Of a stretch of 64,000 bases of DNA, positions 27,532-36,073 are shown piece by piece. Under the pieces are notes generated by a model. That model was not told where the DNA came from and searched no databases. It saw only the letters and a program-made list of their open reading frames with translations. This stretch comes from Ruegeria lacuscaerulensis (GTDB lineage: Bacteria > Pseudomonadota > Alphaproteobacteria > Rhodobacterales > Rhodobacteraceae): positions 124,001 to 188,000 of the forward strand of contig NZ_WQDY01000009.1 of NCBI RefSeq assembly GCF_013033355.1. Direction: 5' to 3'. The translations under genes and the position numbers were made by a program. Position 1 is the first letter of the stretch. The number at the start of each line of letters is the position of its first letter.

Positions 27532-28971
27532 TTACTCGGCGGCCCAGCCGCCGACGGCTTTGACCTCAAGGAAATCCTCCAGCCCCCAAACGCCGCCTTC
27601 GCGCCCGTTGCCGGATTGCTTCATCCCGCCAAACGGAGACCCAGCACTGCGCGACTGGCCGTTCATCTCAACCATGCCGGATCGCAGCACGCGGGCCATG
27701 CGGTTGGCGCGGTCACCGTCCTGTGTCTGGACATAGTTGGTCAGGCCATAAGGCGTGTCATTGGCAATCTCGACGGCCTCTTCTTCGGTGTCGAAGGGGA
27801 TCATGGTCAGGACCGGGCCAAAGATTTCCTCTCGCGCGATGGTCATCTGGTTGGTGGCGTCGGCAAAGACGGTGGGGCGCACGTAGTAGCCCTTGTTCAG
27901 ACCCTCGGGCCGTCCGGTGCCACCGGCAACCAAACGAGCGCCTTCGTCGATGCCCTTCTGGATCAGGTCTTGTATCTTAGTCCACTGCAGTCCGTTCACT
28001 ACGGGGCCGATATGGCGACCTTCTTCCAGCGCGGGACCGACGGCGACTTTGGCGGCCACCTCGGCTGCGGTTTCAACCGCTTGGTCATAGATCGGGCGCT
28101 GAACCAACATACGGCTTGGCGCATTACAACTTTGGCCGGTGTTGTTCATCATGTGCAAAACGCCACGTTTGACCGCTTTTTCATCGGCGTCCGCAAAGAC
28201 AACGTTTGCGCCTTTGCCGCCTAGTTCCAGATGCACTTTCTTCAGTGTATCTGCTGCATTCTTGGAAATCGCAGTTCCCGCGCGGGTCGAACCTGTAAAG
28301 CTGATCATATCCACGTCCGGGTGCGCCGACAGCTGAGACCCCACGCCCACACCATCACCGTTCACCAGATTGAACACGCCTGCAGGAAAGCCTGCCGCGT
28401 CCATCATCTCGGCGAAGATCATCGCGTTCAGGGGGCTTTGCTCGGACGGCTTCAGCACCATCGTACAGCCTGCAATCGCCGCTGCGCCAACTTTCAGGGT
28501 AATCTGGTTCATCGGCCAGTTCCATGGCGTGATCAATGCGGCAACACCCACCGCCTCGTAGATGATCCGGTCATTGGGCGCATGATCGCCCAGCGGGCGT
28601 TCAAATTGGAATGCCTTTGCGGCGCGGATAAAGTTCTTAAGATGGTAAACCCCTGCGCCTGATTGCTGCGTACGGGCCATGTCGATTGGCGCGCCCATTT
28701 CCATAGACATCGCCTGCGCAAGGTCTTCTGAACGTGATGCGTAGACCTCGACCAGTTTCTCGACCAGAGCGATGCGGTCTTCTACCGGGGTTCCCATCCA
28801 GCCCGGGAGGGCCGCCTTTGCCGCCGCTACAGCAGCGTCGGTATCCGGTTGTGATCCAAGGGAAATGACCGCACAGGGCTCTTCGGTCGAGGGGTTGATG
28901 ACTTCGAAATCATTGGTCGCTGCAGGACTTGTCCATTCGCCATTGATGTAGAAGTTACGCTTTTCGATCAT
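27532..28971 (-). CDS. NAD(P)-dependent aldehyde dehydrogenase family protein
   Basis: A 479-residue ALDH oxidising aldehydes to carboxylates. Catalytic Cys282 is in the GQSCNAPSR segment and the general-base Glu in LELGGKGANVVF near residue 247; the NAD-binding region ALITPWNWPMNQ precedes it. The C-terminus contains the usual PFGGMKQSGNGREGG. The substrate is not determined. A TetR-operator-like palindrome lies 24-39 bases upstream of the start. Confidence 0.92.
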   Translation of the reverse strand: MIEKRNFYINGEWTSPAATNDFEVINPSTEEPCAVISLGSQPDTDAAVAAAKAALPGWMGTPVEDRIALVEKLVEVYASRSEDLAQAMSMEMGAPIDMARTQQSGAGVYHLKNFIRAAKAFQFERPLGDHAPNDRIIYEAVGVAALITPWNWPMNQITLKVGAAAIAGCTMVLKPSEQSPLNAMIFAEMMDAAGFPAGVFNLVNGDGVGVGSQLSAHPDVDMISFTGSTRAGTAISKNAADTLKKVHLELGGKGANVVFADADEKAVKRGVLHMMNNTGQSCNAPSRMLVQRPIYDQAVETAAEVAAKVAVGPALEEGRHIGPVVNGLQWTKIQDLIQKGIDEGARLVAGGTGRPEGLNKGYYVRPTVFADATNQMTIAREEIFGPVLTMIPFDTEEEAVEIANDTPYGLTNYVQTQDGDRANRMARVLRSGMVEMNGQSRSAGSPFGGMKQSGNGREGGVWGLEDFLEVKAVGGWAAE

Positions 28972-28994
28972 GCTGCAACCCTTTCGTAGTTGAC

Positions 28995-29010
28995 CCGACC
29001 GGTTGGTCGG
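28995..29010 (-). promoter_or_regulatory. TetR-type operator-like palindrome upstream of the aldehyde dehydrogenase
   Basis: CCGACC-GGTT-GGTCGG is a perfect inverted repeat in the 208-base region between the divergent aldehyde dehydrogenase and peroxiredoxin genes. Its ACCGACC...GGTCGGT composition is typical of TetR-family operators. It could also fold as a hairpin and has a T run on the plus strand, but no plus-strand gene ends there. No TetR gene is adjacent. Confidence 0.4.
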
Positions 29011-29179
29011 TTTTTCGCCGCAACCTTGTCACCATGGTAGACGCCGGGCAAGGGACAATTCCGTGTGGGCTTCAAATCGAAATGCGTGAATTTAAACTCG
29101 ATCTGGAAACAGCAGTTTAACTTATGGGCAAATTGATTAAGTTCTCATCAGGCTTACCAGTATCAGAAGGAGAGGCCCC

Positions 29180-29830
29180 ATGGGTTTGCGTATCAATGAC
29201 ACCGTCCCGAATTTCACCGCAGAAACGGATCAGGGCACCATTCAGTTTCATGACTGGATTGGCGATAGCTGGGCGATTCTGTTCTCGCACCCAAAGGATT
29301 TTACCCCTGTCTGCACCACCGAGTTTTCCGCCGTTGCGCAGTTGAATGACGAATGGGCGGCGCGAAACACCAAGGTTCTTGGCGTCTCGGTCGACGGCGT
29401 AGAGGACCACAAGAAGTGGAAAAAGGACATCGAGGCTTACGGCAACGCCAATCCCGGTTTCCCTATCATCGCTGATGACGGGCTTGCGGTTTCAAAAGCC
29501 TTTGACATGCTGCCCGCCGAAGCGTATTTGCCCGACGGCCGTACCCCTGCAGACAGCGCCACGGTGCGCTCTGTCTTTATCATTGGCCCCGACAAGCAAT
29601 TGAAGCTGTCGATGACCTATCCGATGACAGTGGGCCGCAACTTTGCGGAAATCCTGCGTGCGCTGGACGGTCTGCAAATGAGCAGCAAGGGCGTTGCAAC
29701 CCCGGCCAACTGGGTACCGGGCGAGGACGTGATTATCCCGCCTGCAGTTTCCAACGAAGAAGCCAAAGAGAAATTCGGCGAGTTCGAAACGATCTTTCCC
29801 TATCTGCGCAAAACCAAAGCGCCAAGCTAA
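29180..29830 (+). CDS. 1-Cys peroxiredoxin (Prx6 type)
   Basis: A 216-residue peroxidase. The peroxidatic Cys45 lies in HPKDFTPVCTTEF, the standard 1-Cys Prx motif, and the C-terminal half has the long Prx6 dimerisation region. No resolving cysteine is evident. It reduces peroxides with an external thiol donor. The start has GAAGGAG seven bases upstream. It is divergent from the aldehyde dehydrogenase and ends in a strong terminator. Confidence 0.93.
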   Translation: MGLRINDTVPNFTAETDQGTIQFHDWIGDSWAILFSHPKDFTPVCTTEFSAVAQLNDEWAARNTKVLGVSVDGVEDHKKWKKDIEAYGNANPGFPIIADDGLAVSKAFDMLPAEAYLPDGRTPADSATVRSVFIIGPDKQLKLSMTYPMTVGRNFAEILRALDGLQMSSKGVATPANWVPGEDVIIPPAVSNEEAKEKFGEFETIFPYLRKTKAPS

Positions 29831-29837
29831 TACACAG

Positions 29838-29863
29838 AGCGGGGCGTAAAGCCCCGCTTTTTT
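29838..29863 (+). terminator. Rho-independent terminator of the 1-Cys peroxiredoxin gene
   Basis: A perfect 8-bp stem AGCGGGGC/GCCCCGCT with a GTAAA loop is followed by six T, 8 bases past the stop codon. Confidence 0.92.
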
Positions 29864-29874
29864 AACTGCGCGTG

Positions 29875-30597
29875 TTAGGCGTTAACCCGCTGAGGGTGTT
29901 GCATCAGTTTTGCCCTGTATGCCGCGCGTTTGAACTCGCGTGTCAGCTTGTCGCTGACCGGGGGTCGGAATTGAATAGTCGAGCCGCCAATCTCGCCCGC
30001 GACTTCCTGATTGCCGCTGCCTTGCAAAGAATGGATCGGTTGTCCGGTAAGCCAATGCATCTGCAGGAACGTATCTATCGGGCGGTCGATTCGATTTGTC
30101 ACCGCAAGCAAACGTTCCGCAGCCCGACGCCCGACCAGTTGGCAGACGCATTGCAAGCCAATGACTTTGGGCAAAATAAGCCTCAAATCCTTTCGTCTTG
30201 CCAGCACCTCCGCAGCGGTTTCACGCTGTTTGACAGGGATACGTATGTAGTGATCCGGAGTGGCAATCGGCTTGATCAGCTCAAGGGCCTGCTTCATGCG
30301 TTCTGGGTCGATGCGCAGGTCGTCTTCGGTGGTGATGGCCAGATCAATCTTTTCATCGACCATTTTTTGCCAAATTCGCCGATGGCTTTGAAACACTCCG
30401 ATCTCGGCCGGGCGCAATTTAAACGGGTATTCGGGGCGGTGCAGATTACCCGGAAATAGTTGGACATCGTTTATTTGTTGCGGATCGCGACCATCCACGG
30501 CCTCGATTAACTCGCCATTTGGCAGATCCTGGCACAGCTTTGCAGCGTTCTTCTGCCGGGCGGTGCTGGAGGACATATGAATGATAAATGAACGCAT
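29875..30597 (-). CDS. Glycosyltransferase family 25 (LPS-type)
   Basis: A 240-residue GT25 protein; these enzymes transfer galactose or similar sugars during lipooligosaccharide synthesis. The family features are the start MRSFIIHMSSSTARQKNAA, the LRPAEIGVFQSHRRIWQKM segment and the acidic TTEDDLRID. The start was placed at this ATG rather than an in-frame ATG 12 or more bases upstream because it begins the first beta strand. GGGGG precedes it, but this sequence may be paired in a hairpin (see the feature at 30599). Confidence 0.8.
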   Translation of the reverse strand: MRSFIIHMSSSTARQKNAAKLCQDLPNGELIEAVDGRDPQQINDVQLFPGNLHRPEYPFKLRPAEIGVFQSHRRIWQKMVDEKIDLAITTEDDLRIDPERMKQALELIKPIATPDHYIRIPVKQRETAAEVLARRKDLRLILPKVIGLQCVCQLVGRRAAERLLAVTNRIDRPIDTFLQMHWLTGQPIHSLQGSGNQEVAGEIGGSTIQFRPPVSDKLTREFKRAAYRAKLMQHPQRVNA

Positions 30598-30598
30598 G

Positions 30599-30659
30599 CC
30601 CCCGTGCATAGAGCACAGGAACACGCGGGGGAAGAGAAACCGGAGAGAAACTCTTCCCC
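30599..30659 (-). promoter_or_regulatory. Two overlapping stem-loops upstream of the glycosyltransferase gene
   Basis: On the reverse-strand RNA, GGGGAAGAG pairs with CTCTTCCCC (a 9-bp stem, 30628-30659). A second pairing joins the same C run, via CCCCCGCGTG, to CACGGGGG next to the start codon. The two share bases and cannot form together. The first may end the outer-membrane barrel transcript without a T run; the second would hide the ribosome-binding site. Confidence 0.35.
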
Positions 30660-30666
30660 TATGCTA

Positions 30667-31356
30667 TCAGAACTGCTGGCGGACACCGAAATTTACGCTA
30701 AACGCGTCGATATCGTCTTCGACAGTTCCGGTCAGCGCTCCGTTCGGGGCCAGACGATCAGACGAAACGTCAAAGGCGCGCGAATAGCGGGTATCCAGCG
30801 TCAGAGAGGTGTTGGCGCTGACGTCATAAGATACACCTGCGATGATCTGGGCTGCAAAGGTCGTGTCGCTGTCGTCCAGTTCGACACCCGGACCATAGGC
30901 GAAATCCAGGTCGGTATAGGTCGCACCCAGGCCCAGGCCTACGTAAGGGGTGAAGGCCCCGGCCTGCTTGAAGTCGACCAGAACGTTCGCAAACAAAGAA
31001 GTCTGGGTCACATCGCCCGAAACGTTGCCTTCGGCGGCCGGGCCGTTTCCGGAAAAGTTCACACCGTCCACATCGTTGTCACGATAAGACAGTTCCAGTT
31101 CGATCCGGGTACCAATGGTGTCGTTGCTCCATTGCGGGATCTCTTTGCCAACGGCCACACCCAGGCCGAAACCACCGTCGAAATCGGTGTCGACATTTTC
31201 TGGGCCGCCATTGACGGTGCCGCTGAAGTCGCTGTCCTGCAGCTGGCTGTAACCAGCGAAGCCCTGAATATACAGGCCGTCTGCCAGACTCTGTGCCGAC
31301 AATGCCGATGCGCTGATCGTCAGTGCCGCCGAGGCGAGAAGAATACGCTTAACCAT
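30667..31356 (-). CDS. Outer-membrane beta-barrel protein
   Basis: A 229-residue protein with a signal peptide (VKRILLASAALTISASALSAQ) and an alternating-hydrophobicity barrel of about eight strands ending in a terminal Phe (NFGVRQQF), the signal for BAM-dependent insertion. It resembles OmpW/Omp25-type small porins and adhesin-like barrels of alphaproteobacteria. AAAGGA is best spaced for the second of two nearby ATG codons, so that start was used. Function is unknown. Confidence 0.85.
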   Translation of the reverse strand: MVKRILLASAALTISASALSAQSLADGLYIQGFAGYSQLQDSDFSGTVNGGPENVDTDFDGGFGLGVAVGKEIPQWSNDTIGTRIELELSYRDNDVDGVNFSGNGPAAEGNVSGDVTQTSLFANVLVDFKQAGAFTPYVGLGLGATYTDLDFAYGPGVELDDSDTTFAAQIIAGVSYDVSANTSLTLDTRYSRAFDVSSDRLAPNGALTGTVEDDIDAFSVNFGVRQQF

Positions 31357-31489
31357 GTCCATGTCCTTTGTTCCAAATGGTTATGAGCGCACATGTGGGC
31401 GAACGCTTCGGCAATAGGAAGGCATGAAGGCTTCACTTCGATTCACAGGTATTTGGGGCTGTGTGAGCGAATAATCGCAACCCGTGTTG

Positions 31490-31975
31490 TCATACGTTTT
31501 GCGGGGCTGACAATTCCACCGGTTGCATTACTGCATCCTGAATTGCGCGTACAGGTTGAACGGGCCGCAGTCGGTCATAAACGATGTGAAATACATAGGT
31601 ATAGACGGAGTATGTGATCGTCAGGCCGAGGTTGAAGGCCAGCGCGGTTTTTAACGAATGCCCTCCGACATACATCATCAACGGGCACGTGATGATCACC
31701 GCTGTGACCTCGTGCAGAACGGCGTGAATAATTCGCATCCGGTGCGGCCGGGCGCAGGCCAAACGGCAGGTTTGGTTCCTTTCCAGCAGGTCGAACAAGG
31801 TGTTGAAGACCGGAGACCATATCAGAATGACGATGGACAGCAGTGTGATCAACGCAAATCCATGCGCCATAGAAGATCCGGCGATATAAGCGTAAACCGG
31901 TGAGACAAAAGCAATGCCTATAAGCTCAAAACTGCCGGTTTGAATGACGCGTTCTTTGAACGTCCTCAGTGTCAT
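31490..31975 (-). CDS. PACE-family efflux transporter (bacterial transmembrane pair domain)
   Basis: A 161-residue inner-membrane protein with four predicted helices arranged as two bacterial-transmembrane-pair repeats (about residues 1-65 and 82-140). PACE proteins such as AceI export chlorhexidine and short diamines. Family-type residues include FELIGIAFVSPVYAYI with its acidic residue in helix 1 and RIIHAVLHEVTAVII in helix 3. The start at MTLRTFKERVIQ is the family start; the upstream open frame is not conserved in type. Confidence 0.82.
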   Translation of the reverse strand: MTLRTFKERVIQTGSFELIGIAFVSPVYAYIAGSSMAHGFALITLLSIVILIWSPVFNTLFDLLERNQTCRLACARPHRMRIIHAVLHEVTAVIITCPLMMYVGGHSLKTALAFNLGLTITYSVYTYVFHIVYDRLRPVQPVRAIQDAVMQPVELSAPQNV

Positions 31976-32231
31976 GACCCATCCCTTCACACACATGATG
32001 ACCTTGCTAATTCGGTCTTTTGTCCGAACCTGTCTTGTAGGTCGGCAGGAAATTGTTTCCCTTGGGTAAACTGTCATGCTGAGATCTCGTTGGCTGTGAA
32101 CTTGGACACAGACCTTTGAGGCGTTTCAGATGATTGGCGCCTTGGTTCGGAGTTCTGGGTTAAATGTGCTAGGATACCGGCGTCGGGGCAGATGAAGACA
32201 GGTATAGGGCTTTCACTTCAGGAGGGTCACG

Positions 32232-32867
32232 ATGGCACTTACAGATTGGTACGTTGAGGGCGCGGCATTCGGGAACTGCAATTGCGGTTACGCCTGTCCC
32301 TGCCAGTTCGAAGAACTACCCACCCATGGGAATTGCCGAGGGTTCGAAGTGCTCGAGGTGTCCAAAGGGCATTTCGGCGAGATCGACCTGACGGGCACCA
32401 AGGCGGCACTGATATATGCCTGGCCCGGCCCGATTTTCGAGGGCGGAGGGGAAATGCAGGTGATCATTGATCCGGGTGCGACAGACGCGCAGCGGAATGC
32501 GCTGGAGAAAGTGTTCCACGGGGAAGAAACCGACGAAATGGCCACCCATTGGTTCGTGTTCCGTGCCATGTGCAAAACCGTGCATGATACCCTGTATCTG
32601 CCGATAGACTTCGATATCGACATCGAAGGGCGCAAGGCCAATGTCACAGTAGGCGACGTGTTGCGATCAACCGGGCGCCCGATTCAGGCCCCGCATGGTG
32701 GCGGAGAGCACCGGGTGCGCATTGATATTCCCGGTGGGATCGAATTCACCATCGCCGAGATCGGCAGCGCCTCGACCACGGCGAATGCTGCGATCACGCT
32801 GGACCTCAAGGATAGCTTTGGCCAGTGGCATGTGTTGAAACACGGGCCGTCGGGGGTCGCCCACTAG
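32232..32867 (+). CDS. DUF1326 domain protein
   Basis: A 211-residue cytoplasmic protein. The N-terminus carries a conserved cysteine cluster (GNCNCGYACPCQFEELPTHGNC) that may bind a metal, as is usual for DUF1326. A CAGGAGGG ribosome-binding site precedes the start. In other proteobacteria the gene often neighbours a DUF2182 membrane protein; none is here. The 256 bases upstream hold no clear gene. Function is unknown. Confidence 0.85.
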   Translation: MALTDWYVEGAAFGNCNCGYACPCQFEELPTHGNCRGFEVLEVSKGHFGEIDLTGTKAALIYAWPGPIFEGGGEMQVIIDPGATDAQRNALEKVFHGEETDEMATHWFVFRAMCKTVHDTLYLPIDFDIDIEGRKANVTVGDVLRSTGRPIQAPHGGGEHRVRIDIPGGIEFTIAEIGSASTTANAAITLDLKDSFGQWHVLKHGPSGVAH

Positions 32868-32907
32868 GGGCGTTCTGACCGTTTCCGCCCCCTGTTTCAC
32901 TGAGCCG

Positions 32908-33789
32908 TTAACGCGCTGCTTCAATGCGGTAAAAGCGTTTCGCCGTGTTGTGAAAGACATCGGTATGACTGGCGACCGGGACGATGGCCTCATGCCGGGA
33001 TACGGTATCCTGATATGTCGCGCTTAGGCTGTCGACCGGGAAATTCGACCCGAACATGCAGCGGTCAGATCCGAATTGGGACAGGCAGGTCTTTATGATG
33101 GGCGAAACGCTGTTGGCGCTCCAGCTGTGATCAAACATCCCCAAACCGGACAGCTTGCAATAAACCTGCGGCAAACAGGACAACGACGTCATGGCATCGG
33201 ACCACTGGCGCAAGCCTTCATCCGTTCGATCATGCGGTGATCCGGCATGGCACAATGCCACCTGCGTCTCGGGGGACTGGGCAAGAACGGCAGCGGTCTG
33301 TTGCATCAACTCGGGCAGAAGTTGCAGGTCAAAGGACAGGCCACGCGCCCCCAATTGTTGAAGGCCGGATAGGAATTTGGGGTCCTCTAGCAGTGCATTG
33401 GTGCCAGTGACTGCGTCCTCGCCAGGCGCGCGGCCTATGATCTGTCGAACACCGCGCAGGGACGGCAAGGTTTGAAGGCGATCGAGTTGTTCACTCAGAT
33501 CATCAGCCGTCAGATCGCAGAAGGCCACCTGTACCAGAGGCCAGTCCGGAAACTGGTCGGCCACGGATTGAACCCAACGCGCTTCGGCCCACGGGTCTGC
33601 TGCTCCTACCTGGATATGTACCGACGCGCCAAAGCCCTGGGCTTCGGTATCCGCGCGGAACTCTGGCAGCAGATAATCCCGTTGGATAGACGCGGGGTCA
33701 CCAAAAAATCGAACAACACCTTTTTCGACCAGCCACGGATATGTCACAGCGGACAGGTCCCAAAGGTGGTGATGCGCATCTATCTTCAT
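32908..33789 (-). CDS. Amidohydrolase-2 family lactonase-like enzyme
   Basis: A 293-residue TIM-barrel hydrolase of the COG3618 group, which includes L-fucono-, L-rhamnono- and 2-pyrone-4,6-dicarboxylate lactonases. The DAHHHLWD motif at residue 4, the later AFCD, ALCHAGSP and the GSNFPVDSL metal-binding Asp are present. It is the distal gene of a reverse-strand pair, overlapping the SnoaL-like gene by 4 bp, next to a sugar ABC transporter. Opening of a sugar-acid lactone is the likely role; the exact substrate is unknown. Confidence 0.85.
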   Translation of the reverse strand: MKIDAHHHLWDLSAVTYPWLVEKGVVRFFGDPASIQRDYLLPEFRADTEAQGFGASVHIQVGAADPWAEARWVQSVADQFPDWPLVQVAFCDLTADDLSEQLDRLQTLPSLRGVRQIIGRAPGEDAVTGTNALLEDPKFLSGLQQLGARGLSFDLQLLPELMQQTAAVLAQSPETQVALCHAGSPHDRTDEGLRQWSDAMTSLSCLPQVYCKLSGLGMFDHSWSANSVSPIIKTCLSQFGSDRCMFGSNFPVDSLSATYQDTVSRHEAIVPVASHTDVFHNTAKRFYRIEAAR

Positions 33790-34799
33790 GGCGTTTCTAT
33801 CCCTGTGCTGCGTTCCAGAATGTCGACGCCTTGCCCTTTCCAGAAATGCAGCAGGTCAATGAAAATCCAGTTCTCAGCCAATTTGTCACCATCACGGCGA
33901 TAAATATCGATCACCCGAAATTCGCCGGTCTGGCCGGTGGCCGGCATCCCCATGAAACCGCCGGTTGGAATGGCCGTAAAGTTGGGCCAGCCAAAAAAGC
34001 CGCCGTAATGTCCCTCGGCCAGTCGGCAAATATGATTGGTCTTGGAACGGTTCGTGAAAGCGGCGCGGAACGGGCCGGAGTGCTGCTTGGCATAGCGTTC
34101 GATCGTATAGGTCGCGCCGATACCTTCGGGGCCCCACCACAGCATGTCGTCGTGCCAGCTTTGGGCCAGTTCATCCTCAAGCGATAGCCCGCTGTTCCAT
34201 TGGCCCAGATCTGCAATCATCGCATTGATCACGGTCAGAGTTTTCTGCCCCTCTTCGATGGGCTGTTCAGCTATCAGCAGCCCGTCATGCGTTCTTGGAC
34301 CTGGCTGCACCACATGCATGGCGGTCTGCGGTGGGAAGGGGTTCTGCCCGGCCTGCACCATCAGATGCGGAATGTCGAAATACATAGCTGTTTCGACAAT
34401 CTGCCCCTCGGCGATCCGATAAAAGGCACAATATCGTAGGAAAGTCAGCTTGCCTGTCGGGCGGATGCCCAACCACGGTTGGTCAAACAACCCCATAAGA
34501 TGCCCCATTGAGACGACCCAGATATCGGCCTCGTCCCGCAATGAGTTCTGTCCGGCAAACAGAATGTCCTCGCGTATTTGAAGATGGGCTAAACTGTGTT
34601 TGAGCGGCTGCCAGAATCGGTCCCCTACTTGCGCGGAACCGCTAAGCTGATTGAATGGATGAAAGCCACGCCACAGCATATCTGGTGCGCAAAATTGGCC
34701 CAGAACCTGCGTGATTTGATGCTTGCCTGCGCCTTCCAACTTCTTGTGAAAGGCAATGATTAATTTTTTTGCTTTCTGAAAGTGTTCGGAATTTACCAT
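33786..34799 (-). CDS. SnoaL/NTF2-like 'ester cyclase' family protein, two-domain
   Basis: A 337-residue protein built of two SnoaL-type (NTF2-fold) halves, each about 150 residues. The C-terminal half ends in the motif RDGDKLAENWIFIDLL and QGVDIL. The start was set by alignment with the paralogue at 41406, whose [12 protein letters not shown] matches MVNSEHFQKAKKL here. Two longer starts (34856, 34874) would make an operator part of the coding region and lack ribosome-binding sites. Family members isomerise, cyclise or hydrate small molecules; here the reaction is unknown. Confidence 0.78.
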   Translation of the reverse strand: MVNSEHFQKAKKLIIAFHKKLEGAGKHQITQVLGQFCAPDMLWRGFHPFNQLSGSAQVGDRFWQPLKHSLAHLQIREDILFAGQNSLRDEADIWVVSMGHLMGLFDQPWLGIRPTGKLTFLRYCAFYRIAEGQIVETAMYFDIPHLMVQAGQNPFPPQTAMHVVQPGPRTHDGLLIAEQPIEEGQKTLTVINAMIADLGQWNSGLSLEDELAQSWHDDMLWWGPEGIGATYTIERYAKQHSGPFRAAFTNRSKTNHICRLAEGHYGGFFGWPNFTAIPTGGFMGMPATGQTGEFRVIDIYRRDGDKLAENWIFIDLLHFWKGQGVDILERSTGIETP

Positions 34800-34855
34800 G
34801 TTTCTCAGTGTTTTATCAGGTTCATCCGCCAGGGATGAGTCGGGTTTCAGCTTCA

Positions 34856-34877
34856 TTTTTGCATACGTATGCAAAAA
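34856..34877. promoter_or_regulatory. LacI-type operator 1, perfect 22-bp palindrome
   Basis: TTTTTGCATACGTATGCAAAAA is perfectly self-complementary about a central CG-containing ACGT, the usual form of LacI-family operators. It lies in the divergent promoter region of the SnoaL/amidohydrolase pair and the ABC operon, and is the best candidate site for the LacI regulator encoded about 9 kb away in the same cluster. Confidence 0.8.
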
Positions 34878-34910
34878 AGTCTTGCTCGATTTGATACATG
34901 CGAATTACAG

Positions 34911-34930
34911 TTTTGCAAACGTATGCAAAG
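34911..34930. promoter_or_regulatory. LacI-type operator 2, near-perfect palindrome
   Basis: TTTTGCAAACGTATGCAAAG repeats operator 1 with few changes. The centres are 54 bp apart, about five DNA turns, so a repressor could sit on one face or loop the DNA. It is about 21 bases upstream of the ATPase start codon, which suits blocking of RNA polymerase. Confidence 0.78.
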
Positions 34931-34951
34931 CGAATCCTTGTTGGGGGCACC

Positions 34952-35998
34952 ATGGCGGAAATCAAATTGCGCAACGTCGGCAAACGCTGGGGTACCTTCG
35001 TGGGGGTCCACAATTTTGACCTGACGATCGCAGATCGCGAGTTTCTGGTGCTGTTAGGCCCGTCGGGCTGCGGCAAGACCACCACGATGCGGATGATCGC
35101 CGGGCTTGAGGATGTGACCGAGGGCGAGATTCTGATCGACGGCAAGGTCGTCAACGATCTGGAGCCCAAGGATCGTGATGTTGCGATGGTGTTCCAAAGC
35201 TATGCGCTTTATCCCAACATGAACGTCTATGAAAACATCCGCTTTCCGCTGAAGGTGCGCGGCATCGACCCAGCGACCCATGACGACAAGGTGCGCCGTG
35301 CCAGCGCGATGGTTGAACTGGACGATTTCCTGCATCGCAAACCGGCCGAACTGTCGGGCGGTCAGCGGCAGCGTGTGGCGCTGGCCCGCGCCATTGTGCG
35401 CGAGCCCAACGTGTTTCTGATGGACGAGCCGCTGTCGAACCTTGATGCCAAGCTGCGGGTTTCGACCCGCGCGCAGATCAAGAACCTCAGCCACGAACTG
35501 GCGGTGACGACGATCTATGTAACCCACGACCAGATCGAGGCGATGACACTGGCTGACCGCGTTGTGGTGATGAAACAGGGCGTAGTGCAGCAGGTCGGCA
35601 GCCCGACCGAAATCTATGACCGACCAGCGAATACCTTTGTGGCCAGCTTTATCGGCTCACCGGCCATGAACCTGATGGAGGGTGAGGTCGCGGGCGGGGT
35701 GTTCCGCGCGGAACATGTGGAGATACCGGTGGACGCGCCGGACGGCCCCATGACGCTGGGCTTCCGGGCCGAGGATGCCAGCCTTGCCGAAGGCTCGGGC
35801 CAGATTACCGCGCCGATTTACACGCTCGAATTGCTGGGCGACGCGACCATGATTTCGGTCCGGGTTGGCGGGGCTTTGGTGTCGGTCAAGGCCGATAAAT
35901 CTTTCCGCGCCGAGATTGGGGACAACGTCTCGTTCTCGGTGCCAACGGAAATCTGTCACCTTTTCGAAGCTGGAAGCGGTGCGCGGATCGGGGGCTAA
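34952..35998 (+). CDS. Sugar-type ABC transporter ATP-binding protein (UgpC/MalK)
   Basis: A 348-residue ATPase with Walker A (GPSGCGKTT) near residue 38, signature LSGGQRQRV, Walker B and D-loop (FLMDEPLSNLDAKLR), H-loop in YVTHDQIEAMT, and a C-terminal TOBE regulatory domain. It is the first gene of the plus-strand catabolic operon. The longer open frame starts inside operator 2, so this ATG, following GGGGG, is preferred. It couples to the two permeases downstream. Confidence 0.92.
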   Translation: MAEIKLRNVGKRWGTFVGVHNFDLTIADREFLVLLGPSGCGKTTTMRMIAGLEDVTEGEILIDGKVVNDLEPKDRDVAMVFQSYALYPNMNVYENIRFPLKVRGIDPATHDDKVRRASAMVELDDFLHRKPAELSGGQRQRVALARAIVREPNVFLMDEPLSNLDAKLRVSTRAQIKNLSHELAVTTIYVTHDQIEAMTLADRVVVMKQGVVQQVGSPTEIYDRPANTFVASFIGSPAMNLMEGEVAGGVFRAEHVEIPVDAPDGPMTLGFRAEDASLAEGSGQITAPIYTLELLGDATMISVRVGGALVSVKADKSFRAEIGDNVSFSVPTEICHLFEAGSGARIGG

Positions 35999-36029
35999 CC
36001 CCAAAAACAGCCCATACGGGCATAACAGC

Positions 36030-36052
36030 GGTCCGGACGTCGACGACGGACC
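36030..36052 (+). other. Weak hairpin between ATPase and binding-protein genes
   Basis: GGTCCG and CGGACC flank an 11-base loop in the 75-base intercistronic space, with the binding-protein ribosome-binding site (CAGGGAG) just after. It may set relative expression; no T run follows. Confidence 0.3.
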
Positions 36053-36073
36053 CATCCTGACAGGGAGAAACGC

